Source: Bifidobacterium asteroides (GTDB taxonomy: Bacteria > Actinomycetota > Actinomycetes > Actinomycetales > Bifidobacteriaceae). Taken from it: a stretch of 64,000 nucleotides of DNA. The notes beneath the pieces are model-generated. The model worked only from the letters and a program-made list of their open reading frames with translations, did no database searches and was not told the origin of the DNA. Position numbers and translations under genes: made by a program. Shown here one piece after another: positions 39,373-47,609 of the stretch. The stretch lies in contig NZ_CP132384.1 in NCBI RefSeq assembly GCF_030758775.1, positions 682,001-746,000 of the forward strand, in the 5' to 3' direction. Position 1 is the stretch's first letter; every line of letters starts with the position of its first letter.

Positions 39373-39430
39373 GGGGCCCGCCCCCCGTAGGGAACGGACC
39401 CCGAAATCGTTATGGCCGGAAGAACCGGCC
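39373..39430 (-). terminator. Terminator region of gap
   Basis: Read on the minus strand, after the gap stop come two hairpins. The first is GGCCGG-ttctt-CCGGCC (39414-39430). The second is GGGGTCCG...CGGGCCCC (39373-39402, one G-U pair) followed by TTGTTTG. The second has the better T-rich tail and probably ends the gap transcript. Confidence 0.6.
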
Positions 39431-39436
39431 GGATGC

Positions 39437-40492
39437 TCAGTCGCCCAGCTTGGCGAAGTAGAGCAGGGTGCGGATCATGTTGCTGGTGAAGCCATACTCG
39501 TTGTCGTAGAAGGCAACGGTGCGGACCAGCTGGTCGTCGCCGTGGGTGTTGACATCGGTCTGGGTGGGATCGAAGACGCCGCCGTGTGTGTCGCCGATCA
39601 CATCGGAGGAGACGATGCCCTCGTCGTTGTAGCCGTAGTAGTCCTTGCCCTCGAAGGACTTCTTGGCGGCATCGTTGATCTCGTCGACGGTGACCTTCTT
39701 GTCCAGGACGCAGGTCAGCTCGGTGACGGAGCCGGAGGGAACGGCCACACGCTGTGCATGGCCCTGCAGCTTGCCGTCAACGGAGGGAACAACCTTGCCG
39801 ATGGCCTTGGCGGCACCGGTGGAGTGCTCGATGGTGTTGATGGCGGCGGCGCGGGTGTTGCGCGGCTTGTTGCCCTTGGGGCCGTCCAGCAGCATCTGGG
39901 AGCCGGTGTAGGCGTGGATGGTGGTCATGTAGCCGATGCGGATGCCGAAGTTGTCATCCAGCATCTTGACCATGGCGGCCAGGGAGCCGGTGGTGCAGGA
40001 TCCGGCGGAGATGATCTTGTCGGAGGACTTCAGGGTCTCCTCGTTGACGCCGTAGACCACGGTGGGCGTGGTGTCGTCCTTGGCGGGGGCGGAGATCAGA
40101 ACCTTCTTGGCTCCGGCGTTCAGGTGGGCCTGGGACTTCTCGGCCGAGGTGTAGAAGCCGGTGCACTCCAGCACATAGTCCACGCCGTCGTTCTTGACCC
40201 AGGGGATGTTGTTGGCGTCCTTCTCGGCATAGACCGGGTACTCCTTGCCGTCCACCACGATGGCGGTGTCGGTGGAGGTGACGGAGACAGGGGTGCCGTC
40301 GTCGTGACGGAAGGTGCCCTGGGTGCTGTCGTACTTGAGCAGATAGGCCAGAATGGCCGGGGTGGTCAGATCGTTGATGGCGGCAACCTCGATGTTGGAG
40401 GCGTCGCCGCCACGGGCCTGGAGCTCAAAGATGCGCCGGAAGGCCAGACGACCGATACGTCCGAATCCGTTGATGCCAATCTTTACTGTCAT
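39437..40492 (-). CDS. gap: Glyceraldehyde-3-phosphate dehydrogenase
   Basis: Type I phosphorylating GAPDH, 351 aa. It oxidises glyceraldehyde 3-phosphate to 1,3-bisphosphoglycerate with NAD+. The NAD-binding [14 protein letters not shown] opens the protein. The catalytic Cys166 lies in [11 protein letters not shown]; the usual motif is SCTTNCLAP, so the second Cys and the Asn are replaced. The catalytic His is in [10 protein letters not shown], and WYDNEYGF near the C-terminus appears as FYDNEYGF. Strong AAGGGAGA ribosome site. The gene has its own promoter (40575-40602) and a leader with alternative hairpins, fitting a highly expressed, perhaps controlled, glycolytic gene. Confidence 0.95.
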   Translation of the reverse strand: MTVKIGINGFGRIGRLAFRRIFELQARGGDASNIEVAAINDLTTPAILAYLLKYDSTQGTFRHDDGTPVSVTSTDTAIVVDGKEYPVYAEKDANNIPWVKNDGVDYVLECTGFYTSAEKSQAHLNAGAKKVLISAPAKDDTTPTVVYGVNEETLKSSDKIISAGSCTTGSLAAMVKMLDDNFGIRIGYMTTIHAYTGSQMLLDGPKGNKPRNTRAAAINTIEHSTGAAKAIGKVVPSVDGKLQGHAQRVAVPSGSVTELTCVLDKKVTVDEINDAAKKSFEGKDYYGYNDEGIVSSDVIGDTHGGVFDPTQTDVNTHGDDQLVRTVAFYDNEYGFTSNMIRTLLYFAKLGD

Positions 40493-40512
40493 TCAATTCT
40501 CCCTTGGAGATT

Positions 40513-40552
40513 GGCCGTATACAGCACAAAAAATACCGGACCGTATATGGCC
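40513..40552 (-). promoter_or_regulatory. Structured gap leader with two competing hairpins
   Basis: In the roughly 75-nt untranslated leader on the minus strand, GGCCATATAC (40552-40543) can pair with GTATACGGCC (40522-40513), 9 of 10 positions. Inside, ATAC-ggtccg-GTAT followed by TTTTTT forms a small terminator-like hairpin using the same ATAC. The two are mutually exclusive, so attenuation is conceivable. Structure seen by eye only. Confidence 0.4.
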
Positions 40553-40574
40553 GATTACTGATAACATCTCATAG

Positions 40575-40602
40575 TTTATAGAACCCTATGTACTTATAGC
40601 AA
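40575..40602 (-). promoter_or_regulatory. Promoter of gap
   Basis: On the minus strand TTGCTA (40602-40597) and TATAAA (40580-40575) are spaced by 16 bp, about 83 bp before the gap start codon. Both hexamers are close to consensus and lie in an AT-rich patch. Confidence 0.6.
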
Positions 40603-40681
40603 GCGATAACGCGGGTTCTGCCAAGGAAAAAACGAACAAAAAAATTGGTAGGTTTTGTTGTCTGTTTGCATAACGAAACGA

Positions 40682-41086
40682 TCAAGAATTGTGAGGATTT
40701 TCGTTCGTATCGGCCAGCCAATTCTCCCACTGCTGCTGACGGAATCCTACCAGGACATGCCGGCCATCCAGCAGGATGGGACGCTTGACCAGCATGCCGT
40801 CGGTGGACAGCAGCTGCAGAGCCTGTTCCGTGTCCATCTGCGGCAGACGTTTGCTTAAGCCCTGGCTGCGATAGGCCTGGCCCGAGGTATTGAAGAATCG
40901 TCGGACGGGCAGGCCGCTCATGTCCAGCCAGGCGGTCAGTTCCTCCTGGGTGGGGCGGTCCTCCTTGATGTCGCGCTCGGTGAAGTCCACATTGTGGTCG
41001 CGCAGCCAGGTGCGGGCCTTGGCGCAGGTTGAGCAGCGGCTGTAGCAGATGAAGAGCGGGTGCTGGGCTGTAGGTGATGCTGTCAT
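40682..41086 (-). CDS. Spx/ArsC-family thioredoxin-fold protein (YffB-like)
   Basis: Small protein of 134 aa in the arsenate reductase/Spx superfamily. The active-site loop ICYSRCSTCAKARTWL (about residues 13-28) has a CxxC. YxERDIKEDRPTQEEL and the late SDGMLVKRPILLDG-like segment (TDGMLVKRPILLDG) with the conserved RP are typical. Members reduce arsenate with glutathione or bind RNA polymerase, but YffB-like ones are mostly uncharacterised, so no function is assigned. GGAAAGGA lies before the ATG at 41086. It ends 46 bp after the TPK gene on the same strand and may be the last gene of the azlC-azlD-TPK unit. Confidence 0.82.
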   Translation of the reverse strand: MTASPTAQHPLFICYSRCSTCAKARTWLRDHNVDFTERDIKEDRPTQEELTAWLDMSGLPVRRFFNTSGQAYRSQGLSKRLPQMDTEQALQLLSTDGMLVKRPILLDGRHVLVGFRQQQWENWLADTNENPHNS

Positions 41087-41128
41087 AGTTTTTCCTTTCC
41101 AAGTGGGGTTTGAAGTCAAAAGCGAGGC

Positions 41129-41932
41129 TCAAGCCAGACGGCGGGAGGGACGGGTCTCCAGGGAGCCCAGGTCGGCCCTGGGCTCCAGGCTGGTGCTCCA
41201 GACCGGCTGAGGCGCCGAGGTGGGGTAGGTGACGAATACCGCTCCCTGTTTCAGGCCTATGTGGGCCGGTCTGCCGGGCAGGAACTCGTTGCTGACGCCG
41301 ATCACCTCCTGGTTGGTCATGGTCATGCCATCCGTCTGGTATTTGAGGCCCTGCTCGACCACGCCCAGAGCCTGGTCGTCGGCTGCCAGGACGGAGACCA
41401 TGGACCTGGGCGGGCAGTCCCAGGCGGGGAAGTCCAGGCTTCCAGGGCCAAGGGCCGTGACCAGCATCCCTTGACCCCAGAGTTCGGCCCGGCCCCCGCT
41501 GGCGGCGATCAGATGGATCAGGTTCAGGTTGGCCAGCGTGTGGTCCATGCGTCCGCCCAGGCCACCATATATAAGGAACCGTCGGCAGCCCCGCCGCCAG
41601 CCCACCTTGACCGCGGCCAGCAGGTCCGTGTCGTCCTTTTCGGCAGGCAGGACCCGACGGGGGATGTCTGTACGGAGCTTCCGGCTGTCGGCGGGCAGGG
41701 AATCGAAGTCGCCGACGACCAGCTCGGGCTCGTCCCCGTGCTCCAGGGCCGGCTCCAGCCCTCCGTCCGCTGCGATGACCAGGGCCTGACCGCCGCGTGC
41801 CGTCTCTTCGCCAAAGTACTGTCCTGCGCCCCAGATCCGGCAGAGCGGCGCCTGGACAGCCTCGCCCGACTGACCGTCATCCTGCATAAGAGTCTTCTTT
41901 CTGCGCTCGTCCCTTGGAGGCGCCTCCATCAT
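41129..41932 (-). CDS. Thiamine pyrophosphokinase
   Basis: Enzyme of about 267 aa that transfers pyrophosphate from ATP to thiamine, giving the cofactor of phosphoketolase, central in bifidobacteria. Landmarks are VIAADGGLEPAL, VGDFDSLP, DDTDLLAAV and GGRMDHTLANLNLI, all metal- and ATP-binding loops of the TPK N-domain. The C-terminal beta-sandwich holds GLKYQTDGMTM and VSNEF, which bind thiamine. The ATG at 41932 shares an ATGA overlap with azlD; a second ATG at 41887 would remove a charged 15-residue leader. Co-transcribed with azlC and azlD. Confidence 0.9.
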   Translation of the reverse strand: MMEAPPRDERRKKTLMQDDGQSGEAVQAPLCRIWGAGQYFGEETARGGQALVIAADGGLEPALEHGDEPELVVGDFDSLPADSRKLRTDIPRRVLPAEKDDTDLLAAVKVGWRRGCRRFLIYGGLGGRMDHTLANLNLIHLIAASGGRAELWGQGMLVTALGPGSLDFPAWDCPPRSMVSVLAADDQALGVVEQGLKYQTDGMTMTNQEVIGVSNEFLPGRPAHIGLKQGAVFVTYPTSAPQPVWSTSLEPRADLGSLETRPSRRLA

Positions 41933-42285
41933 CCCAGACCGGCCAGACCGACCAGGAAGCTCAGCCACCCCTGCACCAGGGCCATGTAGGTCAGGGTCCC
42001 GCAGGCGATGCTGACCATCATGTTCCGCCAGCGCAGGTGGACCAGGGTCGTGACCAGCAGGGCCAGGGCCTCGTAGAGCCCGTGGTCGCCTCCGGCCAGG
42101 TTGGTGTGCCTCAATGAATAGACCACCAGCAGCCCCATGACGGCGGCGGGCAGCAGTTGCCCCAGTCTGGTCACCAGGGCCGGCGGCCGACGCCCCTCCG
42201 GCCAGATGATGAAGGGCAGGAATCTGGTGGCCATGGTTCCCAGGACCACAATGCCTATGGTGATCAGTTGCTGCGCGGCGGTCAT
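41929..42285 (-). CDS. azlD: AzlD-like branched-chain amino acid export subunit
   Basis: Membrane protein of 118 aa with four hydrophobic segments. It is the small partner of AzlC in two-component exporters of branched-chain amino acids (BrnE in corynebacteria). The family landmark ATRFLPFIIWP lies at about residues 19-29. Start overlaps the azlC stop (ATGA) and its own stop overlaps the TPK start (ATGA), so all three genes are translationally coupled. The export substrate here is inferred from the family. Confidence 0.88.
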   Translation of the reverse strand: MTAAQQLITIGIVVLGTMATRFLPFIIWPEGRRPPALVTRLGQLLPAAVMGLLVVYSLRHTNLAGGDHGLYEALALLVTTLVHLRWRNMMVSIACGTLTYMALVQGWLSFLVGLAGLG

Positions 42286-43019
42286 GAGGCCTCCCTTTGG
42301 CTGTGGAAGTCCAAGAGGATGAAGATGGCCAGGATGACCACCATGGACGGGATGATGAACCGGTCAGGTCCGAAGACCAGCAGGCAGGCCAAGGAGGCCA
42401 GCAGACCGATCATGGCAGGCAGACGGGCCTCGGCCTGCCGCCACTGCTCCAGAAAGAGGACCAGGAACATGGCGGTCAGCACGAAATCCAGCCCCCTGGT
42501 GTCGAAGTTGGCCAGGTTGCCCAGCACGGCGCCCAGGGTGGCGCCGCCCACCCAGTAGATCTGGTCGAGCAGGGTGACGAAGAAGAGGTACCAGCCCTTG
42601 TCGGTCCCGGCCGGGTGAGGATCGGCGGACTCCAGGGCGAAGGTCTCATCGCACATGCCGAAGATCAGGTAGGGCTTCTTCCGGCCGGTCCCTCGAAAGA
42701 CCGGCAGCATGGCCAGGCCGTAGAAGAGGTGGCGTGCATTGACCATCAGGGTCAGCATCAGCGCGCCCCAGGGGTTGAAGGTGGACATGAGCAGGTCCAC
42801 GGTCACGAACTCCATGGACCCGGCATAGATCAGGGCGCTCATGGCCACCGGGTAGACCACCGGGAAGCCACGGCTGGTCATCAGAAAACCGTAGGAGACC
42901 CCCAGCACCAGGAATCCGGCCATGATGGGCAGGGTCCGTGGGAAGGCCGCAGCCAGGGAGCCCAGGATGGTCCCGGAGGACTCCGCGTCTTCGTCAGCGT
43001 CTTCCTGCACTCGCTGCAT
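42282..43019 (-). CDS. azlC: AzlC-like branched-chain amino acid exporter
   Basis: Membrane protein of 245 aa, the large subunit of an AzlCD/BrnFE-type exporter. An acidic N-terminal stretch is followed by about seven helices. Landmarks are GVSYGFLMTSRG, SALIYAGSMEFV (about 64-75), NARHLFYGLAMLP and the F(G)MCDETFAL segment. AGGAGG lies 6 nt before the start. It leads an operon with azlD, thiamine pyrophosphokinase and perhaps the Spx-like gene. The role is export of valine, leucine, isoleucine or methionine by family analogy. Confidence 0.9.
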   Translation of the reverse strand: MQRVQEDADEDAESSGTILGSLAAAFPRTLPIMAGFLVLGVSYGFLMTSRGFPVVYPVAMSALIYAGSMEFVTVDLLMSTFNPWGALMLTLMVNARHLFYGLAMLPVFRGTGRKKPYLIFGMCDETFALESADPHPAGTDKGWYLFFVTLLDQIYWVGGATLGAVLGNLANFDTRGLDFVLTAMFLVLFLEQWRQAEARLPAMIGLLASLACLLVFGPDRFIIPSMVVILAIFILLDFHSQREAS

Positions 43020-43207
43020 GAACCGCCTCCTGACTTCGTTTGGGTGACTTTGTTTGGGGAATGGTCAGCAATGATAATCTCCTCTCGCGCTGCGCGGATA
43101 GGTTGGTCGACAATGTGAGAAGGCTGTCAAGACGGGACGGGCGTGGAATAGGCGCTCTCCCGCTCCTGTTGAACCTAGCGATAGGCACCGGTATGTGAGG
43201 AGGAATC

Positions 43208-44185
43208 ATGGACAAGAACAAGATTTCGACCAACAACCCGGCCACGGTCGTCCTGGCAGGGGGATGTTTCTGGGGCATTGAGCGGTTCTTCCAGGAGGTG
43301 GACGGGATCACCGACACCCAGGTGGGATACGCTCAGTCCACAGTGCCCAACCCCAGCTATGAGCAGGTCTGCAGCGGTGTCACAGACGCCGTGGAAAGCG
43401 TTCGGCTGACCTATGATCCCCAGAGCGTCAGTCTGCGGACCTTGACCCTGCTTCTGCTGGATCTGATCGACCCCTTCTCGGTGGATCGGCAGGGCAACGA
43501 CCGGGGCAGGCAGTATCGCAGCGGCCTCTACTGGGATCCTGAGGATCGCGAGCAGGAGGAGCCCGTCTTCCGCCGCGCCCTGGATGAGCTGGAGCGCAGG
43601 ACCGGCCGTCACCCCGCTGTGCAGGTGGAAGCCCTGATCAACTTCTACCCGGCGGAGGAGTCCCACCAGGACTATCTGCTCAAGAACCCCGGCGGATACT
43701 GCCACATCCCTCTGGAGGCCATCGCCAACGCCGCCTCCCGCCAGCGCTATATCGAGCGCATCTGGTCCCTGGACCCTGAAAGCTACGAGGTCACCCAGCA
43801 CTCGGCCACCGAGAGGCCTTTCGCCAACGCCTACGACGGGGAGTTCCGTCCGGGCATCTATGTGGACGTGGTCAGCGGACAGCCGCTCTTCTCCTCGGCG
43901 GACAAGTACGACTCGGGCTGCGGCTGGCCGGCATTCACCAAGCCCATCGATCCCGACCTGCTGGTCAACCGCAAGGACTACAAGCTGCTGGGCCGGCCCC
44001 GGATTGAGGTGCGGACGGCACAGACCGGCATCCATCTGGGACACGTCTTCGACGACGGCCCTGCTGACCGTGGCGGGCAGCGCTACTGCATGAACTCCGC
44101 CGCCCTGCGGTTCGTGCCGCGGGACCGGATGGAGGAGGAGGGCTACGGGGACTACCTGCCCCTGGTAGACCAAGTTAGCCGTTGA
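43208..44185 (+). CDS. msrAB: Fused methionine sulfoxide reductase MsrA-MsrB
   Basis: Bifunctional repair enzyme of 325 aa. The MsrA domain (about residues 12-170) has the catalytic GGCFWGIERFF and reduces the S-epimer of methionine sulfoxide. The MsrB domain (about 185-315) reduces the R-epimer; its catalytic Cys lies in RYCMNSAALRF. The zinc-site CxxC pairs typical of many MsrB forms are absent: only SGCGWPAF is seen. Cytosolic, no signal peptide. GAGGAAT precedes the start. It stands alone between azlC (divergent) and asnB, and may belong to the oxidative stress response. Confidence 0.95.
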   Translation: MDKNKISTNNPATVVLAGGCFWGIERFFQEVDGITDTQVGYAQSTVPNPSYEQVCSGVTDAVESVRLTYDPQSVSLRTLTLLLLDLIDPFSVDRQGNDRGRQYRSGLYWDPEDREQEEPVFRRALDELERRTGRHPAVQVEALINFYPAEESHQDYLLKNPGGYCHIPLEAIANAASRQRYIERIWSLDPESYEVTQHSATERPFANAYDGEFRPGIYVDVVSGQPLFSSADKYDSGCGWPAFTKPIDPDLLVNRKDYKLLGRPRIEVRTAQTGIHLGHVFDDGPADRGGQRYCMNSAALRFVPRDRMEEEGYGDYLPLVDQVSR

Positions 44186-44325
44186 CCGTTCTGCCTCCAG
44201 TGACACGCCGGAGCTTCTCACCCATGGGGTTCCGGCGTAGTCCACATATAAGTGAGGCCCGTCTGTTCCCTGTTGCCCTTTTAGGCTATTGTGGACTGCT
44301 GGTGGATTGATAAGGAGTCATGCCA

Positions 44326-46215
44326 ATGTGCGGAATTGCTGGGTTCGTCAACGACACCTCTACCGAGGAAAAAACGGCCGTGCTCAAGCGGATGACGGAT
44401 ATCATCGCCCACCGAGGCCCCGACAACGAGGGGCATTTCGTTGATGGGCGGGTGGCCCTGGGCTTTCGGCGCCTGAGCATCATCGACCTGCAGGGCGGCG
44501 ACCAGCCCATCTTCAACGAGGACTCCTCCATGGCCATCACCATGAACGGGGAGATCTACAACTACCGTGAACTGCGCCGCCAGCTGATCGACCTGGGGCA
44601 CACCTTCTCCACCGAGTCCGACACCGAGGTCATCCTGCACGGCTACGAGCAGTGGGGTCACGAAGTGGTCAACCGCCTGCGCGGCATGTTCGCCTTCGTC
44701 ATCTGGGACCGGGGACGCGGCGAGCTGTTCGGGGCTCGGGACCACTTCGGCATCAAGCCCTTCTATTACGCCCGGATGGGCGGCACCTTCATGTATGCCT
44801 CGGAGATCAAGAGCCTCCTGCAGCATCCGGACTTCCACAAGGAGCTCAATACCCAGGCCCTGCGTCCCTACATGACCTTCCAGTACCCGGCGCTTCCGGA
44901 GACCTTCTTCAAGGGGGTATTCAAGCTTCCCGAGGGCCATTGGTTCACCTTCCGGGACGGGAAGATGGACATCCACCAGTATTATGACCCGGCCTTTGGG
45001 GAGAGCAAGCAGGATCTGAAGGACCTGGTCGACTCCATCGACCAGACCGTCCAGGATTCGGTCAAGGCCCACCAGGTGGCCGATGTGGAGGTGGGCTCCT
45101 TCCTCTCCTCCGGGGTGGACTCCAGCTATGTCGCAGCCCTGGCACGCCCCCGGCACACCTATTCGATAGGCTTCGGCAAGGGGACCTACAACGAGTCCGA
45201 CCAGGCTGGCGAGCTGGCCTCCATACTCAAGCTCAACAACACCACCGAGTCCCTGGACGGCGACCAGGCCTTCAGCTATTTCCCGCAGATTCAGTGGTAT
45301 ATGGACGAACCTGACTCCAATCCCTCCTGCGTGCCGCTCTTCTTCCTTTCCGAGCTGGCCAGCCGGGACCTGCGCGTGGTCTTGAGCGGGGAGGGCGCCG
45401 ACGAGCTCTTCGCAGGCTACGTAGACTACGGCGTGCACACGCGCTCGCGCATCATCAAGGATGTCACCCGTCTCCTGGGCCGTCTGCCCCGCAAGGCCCG
45501 GTATGCCATCGGACGCTGGGCCAAGGGCAAGCACTTCCACGGGGCCTGGCACCTCTACGCCAACCTGGCCCCCGCCGAGGAGAGCTTCATCGGCCAGGCC
45601 AAGGTCTTCGACGAGGACGAGGCCGGCAGGCTGCTCAAGCCGGCCTACCGCAAGGCTCCCCGTGTCTGTGAGATCACTGGGCGAATCTATGCCCGGCTCA
45701 AGGGGCGCAGCCTGTCCGAGCTCAAGAAGAAGCAGTACCTGGACATGCATCAGTGGATGCCCGGGGACATCCTGCTCAAGGCCGACAAGATGACCATGGC
45801 CCACTCCCTGGAGCTGCGGGTGCCCCTGCTGGACCGCAAGCTGATGGATGTGGCCGAGAAGGTGCCTACCAAATATCTGATCACTGATCAGAACACCAAG
45901 TTCGCCTTCCGCAAGGCTGCCGACCGCCATATTCCCCGGGAGTGGTCCGCCAGGGAGAAGCTGGGCTTCCCCGTGCCCATCAGGGACTGGCTGCATCAGG
46001 AGCGTTACTACCGGCTGGTCCGCAGCATGTTCGAGCAGGACTGGGTGTCCGAGTTCTTCGACCAGGAGGCCCTGCTGCGCATGCTGGACGACAACTACGC
46101 CAAGCGCAACGACGCCCGCCGCAAGATCTGGACCGTCTACTCCTTCCTGACCTGGTATGACGTCTACTTCATCCACGACGGAACCAAGCCGGAGCTTCAA
46201 GATCTCGGAAAATAA
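44326..46215 (+). CDS. asnB: Asparagine synthetase, glutamine-hydrolysing
   Basis: Class II amidotransferase of 629 aa making asparagine from aspartate, glutamine and ATP. The start MCGIAGFV puts the nucleophile Cys directly after Met; the ATG at 44326 lies 8 nt after AAGGAG, while the ATG at 44320 is too close. The glutaminase domain (1-200) has HRGPDNEG, the TMNGEIYNYRELR strand and SDTEVILHGYE. The synthetase domain has the PP-loop SFLSSGVDSSYVA (about 262-274) and VLSGEGADELFAGY. An asnB-like amidotransferase modifying the cell wall is possible, but the sequence reads as a full AsnB. Single gene. Confidence 0.93.
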   Translation: MCGIAGFVNDTSTEEKTAVLKRMTDIIAHRGPDNEGHFVDGRVALGFRRLSIIDLQGGDQPIFNEDSSMAITMNGEIYNYRELRRQLIDLGHTFSTESDTEVILHGYEQWGHEVVNRLRGMFAFVIWDRGRGELFGARDHFGIKPFYYARMGGTFMYASEIKSLLQHPDFHKELNTQALRPYMTFQYPALPETFFKGVFKLPEGHWFTFRDGKMDIHQYYDPAFGESKQDLKDLVDSIDQTVQDSVKAHQVADVEVGSFLSSGVDSSYVAALARPRHTYSIGFGKGTYNESDQAGELASILKLNNTTESLDGDQAFSYFPQIQWYMDEPDSNPSCVPLFFLSELASRDLRVVLSGEGADELFAGYVDYGVHTRSRIIKDVTRLLGRLPRKARYAIGRWAKGKHFHGAWHLYANLAPAEESFIGQAKVFDEDEAGRLLKPAYRKAPRVCEITGRIYARLKGRSLSELKKKQYLDMHQWMPGDILLKADKMTMAHSLELRVPLLDRKLMDVAEKVPTKYLITDQNTKFAFRKAADRHIPREWSAREKLGFPVPIRDWLHQERYYRLVRSMFEQDWVSEFFDQEALLRMLDDNYAKRNDARRKIWTVYSFLTWYDVYFIHDGTKPELQDLGK

Positions 46216-46265
46216 CGCGGTACCCTTGAAACAGCTTCACAGAGCTGGATAAGGGGGTACCCTCC

Positions 46266-47225
46266 ATGGCTTTACGCCCTGATGTTGCCAGAAGCAGGAT
46301 GGCGGATGCCGCCGAACTCTATTGGGTGCACGGCATGAAAGTTGCAGCCGTGGCAAGAGAGCTTGATGTGTCCACGTCAACTGTCTCGCGTCTGCTGTCT
46401 GAGGCGAAACGTCGCCACATCATCGAGTTCACCGTCAATCGTCAGGAGGACTCGGCGCTCGAGCTGAGGCATCATCTTGAGGAGGAGTTCCATATCCATG
46501 CAGTTGTTGTGGGTACTGGTGAGATATTGGATGCTACCAGGCGGAGGGTTGCCGTAGGAGATGCCGCTCAATCGCAGATTTGGAAGATGGTCAATTCCGA
46601 TACGGTCATCGGGGTGGCGTGGGGCCGAACTATAGAATCTCTCTCCCTTCAGCTGATACCCAAGCATCTATCGGGTGTTGAGATTCTGCAGCTTCATGGT
46701 TTCGGGAATACACTTTCCTTCGGGGAAAATTATTTTACCCAGATCCTCACTCGCTTTGGCACCGCATATGACGCTCAAGTTCATTTGTTCCCCGCCCCTG
46801 CCATCTTCGATTCCAGTGAAACTCGTGAGATGATGTGGAAGGAGACCAGCATTCGTCAGATGCTGGAATTGCGGCGTTCCTTGGATCTGATCATAACCTC
46901 TGTCGGCACTCCGTATGGGGCCACGCCCAGCCCCTTGTTTAGTCCGGGAGTGCTGTCCCGTCATGATCGAGAAGAGCTTAAACGTGAGCATGTAGTGGGG
47001 GATGTGACCTCCACCTTCTACCGCAGCGACGGCAGCATGCGTGATTTGGCCATCAATAAAAGGTCGACCGGGCTGAGCCGAGAGGAATTGCTCAGGGTGC
47101 CGACTCGTCTGTTCATCGTAGCCGATGAAAACAAGGTTCAAGCCTTGACTACGGCTCTTAATGCCGGCTTGGTTACTCACCTGGTCATCGACCAGACGAC
47201 GGCAGCACATCTGGTCCGGCAGTAG
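46266..47225 (+). CDS. SorC-family transcriptional regulator
   Basis: Regulator of 319 aa. Residues about 12-60 contain a helix-turn-helix (AAELYWVHGMKVAAVARELDVSTSTVSRLLSEAKRR). The rest is the SorC sugar-binding domain, with VGDAAQSQIWKMV, VIGVAWGRTIESL and ITSVGTPYG resembling the phosphosugar isomerase fold. Such proteins sense sugar phosphates and repress or activate catabolic operons. It lies upstream of, and co-oriented with, the kinase/epimerase/PdxA/GntP cluster, and 384 bp with several inverted repeats separate it from that cluster. So it is the likely local controller, with a tetrose or triose phosphate as plausible effector. GGGGGTACC precedes the ATG; the ribosome site is weak. 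Confidence 0.87.
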   Translation: MALRPDVARSRMADAAELYWVHGMKVAAVARELDVSTSTVSRLLSEAKRRHIIEFTVNRQEDSALELRHHLEEEFHIHAVVVGTGEILDATRRRVAVGDAAQSQIWKMVNSDTVIGVAWGRTIESLSLQLIPKHLSGVEILQLHGFGNTLSFGENYFTQILTRFGTAYDAQVHLFPAPAIFDSSETREMMWKETSIRQMLELRRSLDLIITSVGTPYGATPSPLFSPGVLSRHDREELKREHVVGDVTSTFYRSDGSMRDLAINKRSTGLSREELLRVPTRLFIVADENKVQALTTALNAGLVTHLVIDQTTAAHLVRQ

Positions 47226-47609
47226 GCGATAGTTCTCCACGCACAAATACAGACGTGCATCGCGGCATGGTCTGAATTGTGGTGGATTTTATAGACTGAT
47301 CAACCTGTTCTTTGCAGGACTATGCCCAAATGCTTGGCTGTTTATACAGCATCTTGTTTCATTTATCCGATACCAATAAATACCTGATAAATGAAAATAT
47401 TCCCACAAATATCAGGTATATCATGCTGAATATCACCATTAATGCATAAAGCATTCGCTTTTGATGGGTATTTTTGCTATCACTGAAAGTACCGCAAGGG
47501 ATGGCGATGTCCTGAAGCGGATCTCAAAAAACAGAAGAGCCCAGTGTCATGCTCCTGGGCTCACCAACTTTGCGGGTGAAGAGCTCGAGGACAGAGAGGA
47601 CTGCGCACG
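47226..47609. promoter_or_regulatory. Regulatory region, 384 bp, between SorC gene and kinase gene
   Basis: AT-rich and full of repeats. CATTTATC (47362-47369) pairs with GATAAATG (47388-47395). ATACCTGATA (47382-47391) pairs perfectly with TATCAGGTAT (47410-47419). AATGC-ataaa-GCATT (47441-47455) is followed by CGCTTTT and may end the SorC transcript. GAGCCCAG (47537-47544) pairs with CTGGGCTC (47555-47562), just before the kinase gene. The first two sets are candidate SorC operators; the last may affect the mRNA leader. Confidence 0.6.
47382..47419. promoter_or_regulatory. Perfect 10-bp inverted repeat, candidate SorC operator
   Basis: ATACCTGATA and TATCAGGTAT are separated by 18 bp. A second pair (CATTTATC/GATAAATG) overlaps its left arm. 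Large AT-rich arms with a wide spacer fit tetrameric SorC regulators. Position about 190 bp upstream of the kinase gene fits control of that operon. Confidence 0.5.

Noticed and set aside
40569-41132. A second frame overlapping the Spx/ArsC-like gene on the same strand
   Set aside because: Lacks a ribosome site and the CxxC fold; the 134-aa frame is clearly the coding one.
44281-46200. A 639-codon open frame antisense to asnB
   Set aside because: It is a shadow frame caused by GC-rich codon bias; composition is low-complexity and the sense strand encodes a complete AsnB.
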